DNA from: Metellina segmentata | Lineage: Eukaryota; Arthropoda; Arachnida; Araneae; Tetragnathidae | Reading direction: 5' to 3' | NCBI GenBank assembly: GCA_947359465.1 | Contig: OX375872.1 | Location: 4,012,395-4,076,394 of the forward strand | Length of the DNA: 64,000 nt | Shown here: positions 11,433 through 21,499 of the stretch, in pieces | How the letters are laid out: every line of letters begins with the position of its first letter | Position numbering within the stretch: position 1 is the stretch's first letter | Program-made: the position numbers and the translations under genes | Notes under the pieces: generated by a model | What the model was told of the DNA's origin: nothing | The model's input: only the letters and a program-made list of their open reading frames with translations | Database searches by the model: none

Positions 11433-11974
11433 AAATGGCACACGAAATTCCATTGGCCGGTCATTCAGGAGAACAGAAAACCAAACAACGGATAAAATAT
11501 TCCTTTTACTGGCCGAATATCAAGATTGATGTCAAACATTTTTGTGAAAGCTGCAAGGTCTGCCAGCTACGTAGAGGTACCACTTACAATGACAGAATTC
11601 CTATCCAACCTATTGTGAGACCTGAAAATCCTTTTGAAGTGTGGAGTGTAGATTGTATTGGTCCCCTAGAGCCACGATCCTCAAGAGGGCACAAGTTTAT
11701 CGTTTGTGCTGTGGATTTGTGCACGAGATGGGCGGAAGCTATACCAGTCAAGAACATTACTGCGAAAACAACTTGCGACGTCCTGATGAAGATTTTCTCC
11801 CAGACGGGGTTTCCTAAAACTATCTGTACCGATCAAGGGACAAATTTCACAGCACAGCTCACCAAGGGCTTCATGCAAGTTATCGGGGTGTCACCAAGAT
11901 TTTCAACTCCGGGGCATCCAGAAAGCATTGTCGTGTCAAAGCACCAGCCGTGGAGAGATGGAACAAAACCCTGA
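11402..11974 (+). CDS. Integrase, zinc finger and first part of catalytic core
   Basis: The H2C2 zinc-binding domain lies at about 11430-11575 (HEIPLAGHSGEQ, later CESCKVCQ), with the FYWPNIK phrase typical of Ty3/gypsy integrases. The core follows: the first catalytic Asp in WSVDCIGPLE and the second in TDQGTNFTAQL. The expected third residue, Glu, sits in the next frame (ERWNKTLK, from 11950). A short insertion near 11925-11945 has shifted the frame just before it. Integrase inserts the cDNA into the genome. Its position before RT is the key feature of this element. Confidence 0.88.
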   Translation: MPKFKRPYVLKMAHEIPLAGHSGEQKTKQRIKYSFYWPNIKIDVKHFCESCKVCQLRRGTTYNDRIPIQPIVRPENPFEVWSVDCIGPLEPRSSRGHKFIVCAVDLCTRWAEAIPVKNITAKTTCDVLMKIFSQTGFPKTICTDQGTNFTAQLTKGFMQVIGVSPRFSTPGHPESIVVSKHQPWRDGTKP

Positions 11975-14013
11975 AGGATATGCTCAGTAAGAACATACAA
12001 GAAAATGGTCGACAATGGGATATTCATCTCCCTTTATTACTATTCGCATACAGAGAAGTACCTCACAGTACCACGGGAGTATCGCCATTTCAGTTGGTGT
12101 ATGGAAGGTTACCTCCAGGTCCATTAAAATGAATTAAGGAGAGTTGGTTAGGAGAAACCGAAATTCCAACAGGAGCATCTCCTTCTGTTGAAAAATACTT
12201 AGAAGACCTTCGTCAAAGGATGAAAACGGCACACGAGATTGCCGCAGGGAATGCCGAAAAGGCACAAGGCTATTACACATCTAAATATAATCTGAGAGCG
12301 AGAGAAAAGACTTTCAAGGTTGGTGATAAGGTACTGATCCTTATTCCATCTTCTAGTCACAAACTTCTGAAGAACTGGTCAGGACCTGCAACTATTATCC
12401 AGTTAACTCGACCTCATTCTGCGTTGGTCGAGATGGAGGATAAAAGCCGAAAAGAGCTGCATTTCAACAAACTACGACCTTATATAGCCCGAGTTGAACA
12501 GGTGGGGTTGATTTTCGAACAAGATCAGGACTTTGGGGAAATCTTTTATGCCCCTACTCGAAATAAGAGTCAATCTGCAGACGATATTAAGGGTCATGTG
12601 TTCCAGACTACAGAGGCGTTGTGCGAAGAACAGCGACACCAATTAGTTCAGACCTTGGAAGGGTTTCGAGAAATTTTCAGTGCACGACCTGGCCTAGCCA
12701 GAGTTGATGGACATTCAATCAAACTAACTAAAGATTGTGTGCCAAAGAAAATGCATCCCTATCGGGTTCCCATCGCCTTACAAACCGAGGTGGATCGCCA
12801 AATCCAAGAGTTACTTGAACAAGGACTGATTGAAGAGAGTGACAGTGAGTGGGCACACCCAGTCGTCTGTGTGGCCAAAAAGGACGGAAGTATAAGACTT
12901 TGCGTCGACTTTCGAGTTTTGAACAGTTTTACTGTCCCGGATGCTTATCCAATGCAACAGGCCACCGAGTTACTATTTGAAATTGGTAGTGCTCCTTTCA
13001 TCAGCGTTCTAGATTTGACAAAGGGTTATTGGCAAATCCCTTTAGAAGAAGAAGCTAAACCATATTCGGCATTTGTGACACACTCTGGTCATTTTCAATG
13101 GAACGTTTTACCATTTGGACTTAAAAATGCTGGAAGTACGTTCCAAAAGTCCATAGACAAAGTACTTAAGACACACAGAAAGTACTGCCGTGCGTATATC
13201 GACGATCTGGCCATTTTTTCCAGCTCGTGGGAGAATCACTTGCGTCACATCAGAGACGTGCTGAGAACTCTACAGACCGTTGGATTAACAGTCAATCTTA
13301 AAAAGTGCGAGTTCGGTAAAAAACAAGTGAGGTTCCTGGGACACATTGTAGGTTCCGGAAGACATGCACCAGATCCCCAGAAAATCGAAGCCATGCAGAA
13401 CTTAGCACGTCCAACTACTAAGAAAGAGTTAAGAGGCATAATTGGTCTGGCAAGCTACTATCGGGAGTACATTCAGGATTTCTCGTCCTTGGTTTTACCC
13501 TTAACAAACTTAACAAAGAAAAGGGTGCACAACAAAATACCTTGGAGTGATGAAGAGGAAGCAAGCTTCCAACAATTGAAGCAAAGGCTGACGGAAATTC
13601 CATTCTTATATACTCCAGTGTTAGATCAGCCATACCAGTTGTACACCGATGCTTCTGCAACAGCGATTGGAGCGTGTCTAGCTCAGCAAGACGAAGACGG
13701 AAAAGAACGTCCTATCGCCTTTTACAGTAGAAAACTCACCCCATGCCAAACTCGTTGGGCCACTATCGAACGGGAGGCGTATGCTGTTCTAAGTGCGTTG
13801 AAAAAATTTGACACTTGGATATTTGGAGCACAAGTCCAAATTGTCTCCGATCATAACCCCCTTACTTATTTGACCCAGGGAATGCCACAGGGTGCAAAAC
13901 TTGCACGTTGGGCTTTGGCATTGCAAAGATATAACATGAATATATTGTACAGAAAGGGTAGTAAGCATGGCAATGCAGATGCCTTATCGCGCATCAAAAT
14001 TGATGAACCCTAG
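11950..14013 (+). CDS. Integrase C-terminus, reverse transcriptase and RNase H in one frame
   Basis: One reading frame, broken only by a TGA at 12130-12132, runs from the integrase catalytic Glu (ERWNKTLK) through the integrase C-terminal module (KVGDKVLIL, WSGPATIIQL, about 12300-12470) straight into RT. RT shows ESDSEWAHPVVCVAKKDGS, VLDLTKGYWQIPL, LPFGLKNAGSTFQ and the active site AYIDDLA (13195-13212). RNase H follows: YTDASATAIGA, IEREAYAVL, VSDHNPL and the final ADALSR near 13980. The frame stops 14 bp after that motif. Integrase and RT lie in one uninterrupted frame downstream of the TGA, so the order is not an assembly junction artefact within this stretch. Confidence 0.92.
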
Positions 14014-14300
14014 TTTTTATTCAGTTCATATAAATATGTATATATTTTTTTTCTTCTCAAAACTGTAATCTGATTTAGATAATTTTGATAACGTTCTTGT
14101 GACTTGTATTATGTATTTTATGTGGGAGTTCATGAATGTTAGTTTAGATATTTTTTTGAGCTCTCACGCTTCTCTCGAAGGACTGGATATCGTAATGAAG
14201 ACCAGCTAATTAATTATGACTTTTAGTTATGATTCTAGATGGCGATTGACAGCATCATCACTTATGACTTAAGTGATGGATGTGCTTCCCCGGAGGGACA

Positions 14301-14745
14301 TGTAAGGTTCGCCATCTCGCATCTTACAAGAAGTGAAACGCCAAGTTGGCAACCCTACATAGAAAACGCCAAGCTGGCAACCTGATAACAAAGCTTTTTC
14401 AATTAAAAGAAACGTCTACAAGATTTCAAGCCGAGGAAGTGCGGCAAAAGCCAATTAAAAAAGTCGGAGCAATAAATAGTTACCGATACAACTAAAATAT
14501 AAAATCCATCTTTAGAACAGAGGAGATCAAGTAAAGATTTTATACAGCCGGTGGGAGGAAAGTTACACTTTTGAATGCCTATCCAAATGTAATTGCTACT
14601 TTATACTACATGTAACTTACGTGACGATCGATTAAATTTAGTAAAATATACTCCAAATATAGAATTTTGACTCTGCGTCTTTTGAGTCTTTTACTAAACT
14701 TTCACGACGGAGTTCATCAACAACCATCGGCCTCGGACCACTACT
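14301..14745 (+). repeat. 3' LTR of the Gmr1-like element
   Basis: 445 bp, identical by eye to the 5' LTR apart from 6 extra bases near its start. A purine-rich tract (ggagggaca) directly precedes it and is a likely polypurine primer for plus-strand synthesis. The target duplication CTGTT follows at 14746-14750. Confidence 0.9.
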
Positions 14746-14799
14746 CTGTTCCAATTTTTAAAGTCTTTTAACTTACGTTTTGAATGCAGACTTTAAGCA

Positions 14800-14905
14800 A
14801 AAATAGAAAAATAAGTCATAAATTCTTCAAATTCCGTGTCTGAATCCGAGTTTCCGAATAGTTCGTAAAATTCGGCTTCACTCATTGGGATGTCCAGATG
14901 CATAT
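14800..14905 (-). pseudogene. C-terminal remnant of a pogo-like transposase
   Basis: On the minus strand one frame reads MSEAEFYELFGNSDSDTEFE and stops about 13 residues later. An acidic tail of this type (SDSD/TEFE) is common at the C-terminus of pogo/Tigger transposases. The rest of the transposase is not present in the shell. Between this remnant and the right terminus (about 14950-15600) I see no coding sequence. Confidence 0.4.
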
Positions 14906-15100
14906 CATCATCAGTTCCAATGCCCTTTTCATACTATAATTTATATGTTCTTCATACACAAAATCGTCCTTGCTGCCAAGGGTCAATGAGCCGCTCCCCC
15001 TTTTGAAACTTTATGTTCCGCACATGTTTTAGACTGCACAGTGAAAAAAGTAGCACTGATAAAAAAAAAATCCCCAGCCGCACCCCTAGACCATTGTTGA

Positions 15101-15472
15101 ACTGATCATCTGTCAATCACCCAGTCAGAGGTCCAGCATAATGTACAGGACACTTTTGGTAGATCATTAGCGGTCACCTTTGTAATAGCGTGGAAAGGGG
15201 GCGAATAGACAACCTCGCAGTGAAACCTGCGGTTTAAAGCTCGGTACGCTCGTCATTGCACATCTTTACTGCCAAGTTGAACCGTGGCGACCAGTTGGAG
15301 AATTCAATCTCATTTAGACCCTACCGGAGTGTGTTTTAAGACCCATAATGAATCCCCTCCCCCTTTTGATTCCTAATGTCCAATGTATATCATCACCTGT
15401 CAATCACCCCATCAGAGGTCGGATATCAGGAGCTGGACCGTCTGGACACTGGGGAAAATCATTAGCAGGTTA
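15101..15472. repeat. Two diverged copies of an 80-bp block inside the pogo-like shell
   Basis: The phrases 'tcatctgtcaatcaccc' (near 15108) and 'tcacctgtcaatcacccc' (near 15393) each lead into 'cagaggtc' and, some 50 bp later, 'atcattagc'. The spacing and order are conserved, so this looks like an old internal duplication. Confidence 0.6.
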
Positions 15473-15981
15473 AAACTAATATCGTTGGCGAGTGGCGTTT
15501 TACTTTACAGCGATTTAATGGGAAAATAGTCCACCCGTTTTACCTTCTTGGCGACATTTACGCCCTCTCATGGGTTTATAAACGTATGGTTTAAACATCA
15601 CAAATTTTTTTTTTCTTTTAATTATTATTTTAGCTTATATGTAGGTTTTGAATTTTGAGTAAATTTTTGAAGGAAAAACGCACCCTCGGCTTATATTCGG
15701 AAATATACGGTATTTATATTATGAGTGTAAAAATAATATTTATTTTTATATAATCTGGTTTAAATAGGCATAAAGCTTAAAACTCTGATTGCTCTTCATT
15801 AACAAATTTGACTATCTTTTATGACAAATTGAATGGAGGGTTGAACCCCCAACTCCCCCTGGTTACGCCTATGAACTAATGTACCATTGTTTCATCGATT
15901 ACATTTATTTTTTACACAAGTAAAACATTAATTAAAATTAAGTTATGAATAATTTGAATAGTTATTTTGAAAAACTCTCTC

Positions 15982-15983
<2 letters not shown>

Positions 15984-16026
<43 letters not shown>
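15984..16026. repeat. (AT)n microsatellite
   Basis: An uninterrupted alternation of A and T over about 43 bp. Confidence 0.95.
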
Positions 16027-16030
<4 letters not shown>

Positions 16031-16150
16031 TTAAATTAAATCAATTAAAATTAAGATATGCATAGTTTGAGTTGTTATTAATAAAGAATTAATTTGTGAA
16101 AAACTCATATCTTTATACATTAGTAATATTTTTCTCAACTGAAGGGGTGG

Positions 16151-16400
16151 TGGTGATGTTCTCTTCCAATAACCAAGCATGAGATTGTAAAAATAACAAT
16201 TTAATTAAACGATTCAAAGACCAAAAAACGAACATCATTTCATCTGGTGCAGTACATCGCACTTCAGAAACAAAACACAGCCACTCTCAACCGAGACAAG
16301 TATCCGACTGCCAATTTTCTCTATGGCAACCCTTCCACACAGGGAGAGTAGTCGCCAAGAACTCTCCTAAATTGATTGACAACAGCGGCCAGATATCACA
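16151..16400 (-). repeat. 3' LTR (left copy) of the deleted Gmr1-like relative
   Basis: Matches 19313-19529 over about 220 bp with scattered differences. It continues past the point where the right copy is truncated, so its inner edge (set here at about 16400) is a guess. The stretch from here to 16858 is AT-rich, with no recognisable gene. Confidence 0.65.
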
Positions 16401-16860
16401 CATTCTCGCCAAGATGTAGTTTTATCTACAAATCAAACTTTCATCTGGTAACAAAATTGGCTGACTATTGCGATCGAATTACCTCTCTATTTTCGCAAAA
16501 TATGAAATGACTATATCTTAAAGTATTAATTTAGCGGAAAAAGATATTAAACAGATCAATACATAAAAATCCAGTTTCGATTTCGATATCCATAGCAAAT
16601 CACAAGCACAACTAAGTTGACAGCAGACCACAAAATAATATATGTATATAAACAAAAACCTTTCTACTTGACGAATAAAATTTAAAATTAAACATTTCTA
16701 TTTCTCTTAAATCAAAATAGACTCCCAGCCAACTCTTTTTCTAGCTACACTTACTAAACAAAACTAACACTTATACAATATGATAAACTGGAATAAAATA
16801 ACATCAGTATAGTAGCATGAAATCATTATCTTCCTACCAAGTTTATGAACCAAAATTATA

Positions 16861-18355
16861 CAGGGTGGTCCCGAATTCATGGTACAAACTTTAATGGTAG
16901 GTACAGGACATTGTAACAATGATTTATTGTATAGGAATGTATAGTCGCAAGTGACGCGGTGAGGCGAAAACAGGGGAAATAATGGCCGAAAGGAAAAACA
17001 AAGATTTTATTGAAAGCGTTGTTGACAAGTGTCATGTTTACAGTAATTGTTCAAAATTGCGTCCACCAGTATCGATACATGCTTGACAGCGTCGGTGGAG
17101 CGATTGGCGTACACGTTCAAAGATGCCTGGTATTTCACGCACACCTGCAGCAGCTACAGATAAGCGAGCGACGAGATCCTCATCTGAGTCAACTGGAGTC
17201 TCATAAACAAGATGCTTTAGATGTCCCCATAAAAAGTAATCGAGGCTCGATAGATCGGGGTGGCCAAGGGACTGGTCCACCACGCCCAATCCATCGAGTA
17301 CCAAACGTGGCATTCAGGTAATTCCGTACATCAATGCTGAAGTGTGCTGGCGCCCCATCGTGCTGAAACCACATGCGGTTACGAATGGCGATCGGAACAT
17401 CATGCAGCAGTTGTGGTAACACTTCTTTCAGAAAAATAAGATAGCTTCCGCCAGTGAGCCGCGTGGGTAGTAAGTATGGGCCAATCAAAAAGTCGTTCAC
17501 AATACCAGCCCACACATTAATACTGAAACGTTGTTGAAACGCATGTCGACGCGTTGCATGTGGATTATCGGTTGCCCACACATGGGAATTGTGCGCATTA
17601 AAGACACCCTCGCGTGAAAATGTCGCTTCATCTGTAAATAGCACATAATCTACGAAATCCGGCTGCAACGCACATTGCTGCATCACCCACAGGCAGAAGT
17701 TCACGCGGCGAGGATAATCTGCCGGATTCAATGCTTGTACTTTCTGAAAATGGAAGGGGTGTAAGCGATTTTCGTTTAACACTCTGCATACAGTCTGATG
17801 ACTCACACCTACGTCACGCGCAACAGTTCTTGTGCTTGACTCGGGTCTATCAGCCACAATGTTCAAGATGCTTTCTTCCAGCCTTGGAGTGCGTACAGCT
17901 CTTACTCGACCAGCGCCATGTCTGTTGACGTCGAACGCACCTGTTTCACAAAGTTGACGATGTAACCGTTGAAAAATTCTATGATCCGGCATTCGTCGAT
18001 CAGGATACTCCGCCCGATACATTCGTAACGCAGCTCTGCCGTTACCATTTGCACGGCCGTACATGTAATGCATGTCTGCTTTTTCTGCATACGTAAAGTC
18101 ACCCATCGTCTACGGCAGCACAATTGTGAATGGCGCTTTTCCCTACTGCGATGCATCATGTTCAACAGCGGCTAGACATCTACTGCCCTCTACCGGCAAT
18201 GATACCAACCGATCACTCCATTTCTCTTTCCTTTTATTTCCCCTGTTTACGCCTCACCGCGTCACTTGCGACTATACATTCCTATACAATAAATCATTGT
18301 TACAATGTCCTGTACCTACCATTAAAGTTTGTACCATGAATTCGGGACCACCCTG
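16861..18355 (-). mobile_element. Tc1/mariner-superfamily transposon with long perfect terminal repeats
   Basis: The terminal inverted repeat starts 'cagggtggtcccgaattcat' and is perfect for 106 bp. After one mismatch it continues to about 122 bp (16861-16982 and 18234-18355). TA target duplications lie at 16859-16860 and 18356-18357. The 1495-bp element holds one transposase gene on the minus strand with a single frame break. Near-identical long repeats suggest recent activity, possibly supplied in trans. Confidence 0.92.
17038..18106 (-). pseudogene. Transposase, DD41D-like, one frameshift
   Basis: The start at 18106 gives MGDFTYAEKADMHYMYGRAN, a helix-turn-helix DNA-binding N-terminus. 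A second helix-turn-helix lies around TRTVARDVGVSHQTVCRVL. The catalytic residues are D in VLFTDEATF, D in WFQHDGAPAHF, and a third D in DLSSLDYFLWGHLK. The last lies in another frame, reached after a break near 17240-17260. If the break is an 8-bp loss between repeated CCCGATCT units, the second and third Asp are 41 residues apart, the DD41D spacing. The C-terminus reads RRCQACIDTGGRNFEQLL. The enzyme would cut and reinsert the element at TA; this copy cannot make it intact. Confidence 0.85.
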
Positions 18356-18563
18356 TATACAGAAACTATTAGTACAAAATAACAAATATTTCAATGAAAG
18401 AAAATATCTATAGCTATCCATATATATTCAATTGAAATAATGATACACAAAAGAAAATCAAGATAAATGTAAATAAACACTGAAAGGATACTGAATAAAT
18501 GCAATCCAAGGCTATGTAATAGTTCAAAAGTTTCACATATTAAATTTAATGCTAATTGTCACA

Positions 18564-19268
18564 TTTACGCATCAGAAAATAATCCTGATAATGCATCCGC
18601 GTGAGGCATTTTAGCTCCTAGCAATGTTTTATCATGATTTCATATTTTTGAAGAGCGAAGACCCAACGTTGTAAAAGCGTAGATTGAGGAGCGCACTTTG
18701 TGAGATATGACAAGGGTTTGTGATCGGACCAAAAACTAAAGTTTCAAACTTCTTTAAGCACCATACACAATGGCATATGCTTCCCTCTCTATAGTAGACC
18801 ACGCTTGTTGGGTTTTGTTTAACTTTTGGCTGCCATACACTATAGGTTGGGGCTTTCTTTGTGAATATTTTGTGATACACAAGCGGCAACACCATACTGT
18901 GACGCATCTGTGTGAATTATAAATGATTCACTCATAACGGGAGAGTGTTGAGTAGGAGCTTTCATTAACGCAGTCTTCAGTTTGTTGAACGCCTCGTCGT
19001 GTATATCCGATCACGGTAGATTGTCAGGAACTCTCTTCTTTGTTAGTTCTGTCAGAGGTAAAGCTACTTCTACAGTTGAGGCCAAAATATATTTTACAAA
19101 TTCCGCATCTGCTAAGTATTGTTTGCTATTTAGCAGTTTATTTTTCAAGTCCACCAGCTTCAAGTCGCCAACAACTGGTTCACCGATTTCTATCAAAACC
19201 ATAACAATATCCTCTTTCTTCACGGATTGAAACATCTGTAGTCCAGATTTTGTTTTGAGTTCTTTCAA
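18564..19268 (-). pseudogene. Gag N-terminus fused to RNase H (Gmr1-like relative)
   Basis: The N-terminal 60 residues (19268 to about 19075) carry KKEDIVMVLIEIGEP and VDLKNKLLNSKQYL, the gag opening of this element type. The frame then passes directly into LPLTELTKKRVPDNLP, the phrase before RNase H. Protease, integrase and RT are therefore deleted. RNase H motifs follow with stops and shifts: HTDASQYGVA, SDHKPLSYLT and, last, MPHADALSGLFSDA with a stop at about 18564. The gene ends there, as in the element at 8320-14745. Confidence 0.7.
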
Positions 19269-19312
19269 TTAAGTCCAATCTCCTGGTTGCTCTGATTCTA
19301 CAAAATAGAGTG

Positions 19313-19529
19313 TGTTGTGATGTTCTTCTCTTCCAATAATCAAGCACGAGATTGTAAAAATAACAATTTAATTAAATGATTAAAAGACAGACAAAAACTA
19401 ACATCATTTCATCCGATGCAGTACATCGCACCTCAAAAACAAAACACAACAACTCTGAAACGAGACAAGTATCCAACTGCCAATTTTCTCTATGGCAACC
19501 CTTCCACGCAGGGAGAGTAGTCGCCAAGA
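19313..19529 (-). repeat. 5' LTR (right copy, truncated) of the deleted Gmr1-like relative
   Basis: Matches 16151-16370. The match stops abruptly at 'cgccaagaact', where sequence inside a Tc1 transposase begins, so a deletion or recombination joined the two elements. The gag frame opens only about 45 bp inside this LTR. Confidence 0.7.
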
Positions 19530-20115
19530 ACTGGAGAACGCCACCAAAAACATCAAGTTGACTGTCTTCGGCCTATGGTTAAGCATGGCGGTGGTTCAGT
19601 GATGATCTGGGGTGCAATATCACATTGTGGTCTTGGCCCACTTGTTGTTCTGAATGGCCGTGTTACAGGAGAGGATTATGTCAGTCTTCTGGCCAGACCA
19701 TTTTCACCCAATGGTGCAAACTGTGTTTCCTGATAAATGACCAGTCTTCCAAGATGATAATGCCCCCATTCACACCTGTGGAATTGCCCGAGACTGGTTT
19801 TATGAATACGACAATGAAATAAAGCACCTCATCTGGCCCCCTCAGTCCCCTGATCTCAATATAATTGAACCTTTGTGAGGTATTTCGGAAAACAAGCTGT
19901 GCAGTCAATCCCCCCCCCCTCCAAGGACACTTTCTGAATTGGGAACTTTTTTGCAATTTGAGTGGGAACGTATTCCTCTGAATGTTGTACCTGACCTGTA
20001 TTTGTCAATTCCACGTCAGATACCAGCTGTAATTCATGCAAAAGGAGGACCAACCCCCTATTAATAAAAAAAATTCTCTTTTCACATGTGTTCACATTAT
20101 TCTGTCCAACCCCTG
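19530..20115 (+). pseudogene. Tc1-like transposase, C-terminal half with 3' terminal repeat
   Basis: Plus-strand frames read VKHGGGSVMIWGAIS (near 19578) and GPLVVLNGRVTGEDYV. After shifts and stops they read QDDNAPIHTCGIARDWF and LIWPPQSPDLNIIEPLW, which hold the second Asp and the catalytic Glu of DD34E Tc1 enzymes. The gene is broken by several stops. The terminal repeat 'gttcacattattctgtccaa' leads to CCCCTG at 20115 followed by TA. The 5' half is missing because the fragment abuts a truncated LTR at 19530. Confidence 0.8.
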
Positions 20116-20159
20116 TATATACATACATATCACTACATTCATTTTCCTGGCGAGGAATT

Positions 20160-21239
20160 CGACCACATTCAATATGACCGCCGTTCTCAGAGAATGCACC
20201 GTGCATTCTCTACGGCCGTACACAACCATGTCACAAGGAATTTTCTGCACTTTCTCTGATAAGTTGTCCTATAAGATACTCAAGTTTTTGAGTCCACCAA
20301 CATAAACTTTTGATTTCAAATAACCCCAGAGCCAAAAGTCACGTGGAGTTAGGTCAGGAGAACGAGACGGCCATGCAACTGTAAAACTGACTGATGACTC
20401 TTTCATCAGTGAAGTGATAGCGCAACAGCTGCTGTACCTTAACACCAATGTGTGGTGTGGTGGTGCACCATCCTGCATAAAGATTGTTTGCTTGAGACAT
20501 TTTCTTTGCTGAAGTTGTGGAATGACAAAATTAGTCAGCAAGTCGGGATATCTTTATGCCTTAACAGTACATGTCCTCTCGAAGTGACGTTCTCAAAAAA
20601 GAATGGCCCAATGATGAATTCGGCTGTGAAGCCACACCAAACGGTGACTTTTGGTGAATGCAAAGGAAGTTCATGCTCTGTGCGGGGCTGTTCAGTGGCC
20701 CAAATTCGGCTATTTTGTGTGTTAACTGACCCATTCATGTGAAAATGGGCCTCATCTCCCCATAGAATTTGCCATGGGAAACTATTGTCAACCTCCATAC
20801 TGGCAAGAAACAACAGAGCAAATGTCAGTCGTTTATCATAATCACTGTGCTTGAGTTCCTGGAAGCGGCTGATTTTGTATGGATAGAAAAGGAGAACTTG
20901 CAAGACTTTCCATACCGTGGAAAAATTCATATCCAATTGTCGCGCTACACCCCGGGCACTGCTAGTACCAGCAATGGTTCCCTGTTATCTGTCGACGATT
21001 GCAGTTTCAACATATGTTATTACCTCTTCTGACACAGGTTTATGTCCTCTGCCTGCTCAAATTGTCAGTGACCCTGTTTCCTCAAACTTCTTAATCATTC
21101 CCTTAAAAGCATTAAGCTATAAATGCCCCTTACGTAGCTTCTGTCAGGTTCTAAACTCCTGAAGAGCTGTGGATGCATTGCACTGATTAAAATAATACAG
21201 CTTCACCAGTAATGCATGTTCTGGTAATGTGAGTCGCAT
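20160..21239 (-). pseudogene. Tc1/mariner-superfamily transposase remnant
   Basis: The reading from 21239 starts MRLTLPEHALLVKLYYFNQC, a helix-turn-helix N-terminus. Later blocks are HKPVSEEVI, LDMNFSTVWKVL, ILWGDEAHFHMNG (first Asp), KVTVWCGFTAEFIIGPFFF, FMQDGAPPHHTLVL (second Asp) and SPDLTPRDFWLWGYLKSKVY (third Asp). Frame changes and stops separate them. The second-to-third Asp spacing appears to be about 43 residues, but possible indels make this unreliable. I could not find terminal repeats, so the element edges are not assigned. It is a different family from the element at 16861. Confidence 0.75.
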
Positions 21240-21499
21240 ATTAACTTGAGCTGAGAATATTTTTCGTCTACATGTTTTTCTATCCCAAATTACTGGAGCT
21301 TTTGTCGCATATAAAAGCATAAATTTGCATTTTGCTTTGATACCCGTGTTTAAAGCTAATTCTCGGTTTGGTAAGCTACAAAAGCGCAGTAAATGCCAGC
21401 AATTTTTGGGACTAATTATTTTTTCATGGAATCCTACTTCCCATGTTTCATTAGTATCCATACCGAGTTTGGTGCCATTTTGGTTGTTAGATTGAGCTA

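Larger units (their letters stand above)
8320..14745 (+). mobile_element. Ty3/gypsy-type LTR retrotransposon with Gmr1-like order (PR-IN-RT-RH)
   Basis: Direct LTRs (8320-8758 and 14301-14745) are identical by eye except for a 6-bp indel near the start. The 5-bp target duplication CTGTT lies at 8315-8319 and 14746-14750. A primer-binding-site-like 'tggcgcagccggtagga' follows the left LTR. In order come a leader with tandem repeats, gag, a zinc knuckle, an aspartic protease, an integrase (H2C2, core, C-terminal module), RT (YIDD) and RNase H, then a stop 288 bp before the 3' LTR. In canonical Ty3/gypsy elements integrase follows RNase H; here it precedes RT, as in copia elements and in the Gmr1 clade. 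Several frame changes make this copy defective despite its young LTRs. Confidence 0.88.
7958..15714 (-). mobile_element. pogo/Tigger-like DNA transposon shell, split by an LTR retrotransposon
   Basis: The left end near 7960 reads 'cgtatatttctgtgtataag', followed by 'ccga'. The complement of the right end at 15714 reads 'ccgtatatttccgaatataa' followed by 'gccga'. These match as imperfect terminal inverted repeats of the type seen in pogo-group elements. Removing the LTR element (8320-14745 plus one CTGTT) leaves about 1.3 kb. A short C-terminal transposase remnant on the minus strand (14800-14905) supports the class. The left terminus is degenerate, so its exact edge is uncertain. Confidence 0.45.
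16151..19529 (-). mobile_element. Deleted relative of the Gmr1-like element, minus strand
   Basis: About 220 bp is shared between 16151-16370 and 19313-19529 ('gatgttct(t)ctcttccaata' to 'agtagtcgccaagaact'), in the same orientation. These are the LTRs. Between them, on the minus strand, are a gag N-terminus joined directly to RNase H. The gag opening (KKEDIVMVL, DLKNKLL) resembles that of the element at 9531. RNase H ends with ADALSGLFSDA and then a stop, with no integrase after it. This fits an RNase-H-last order. A later DNA transposon occupies 16861-18355. The right LTR is cut off at 19529 by Tc1-like sequence. Confidence 0.65.

Noticed and set aside
17010..17321. Open frame of 103 codons on the plus strand
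   Set aside because: Antisense of the DD41D transposase C-terminus.
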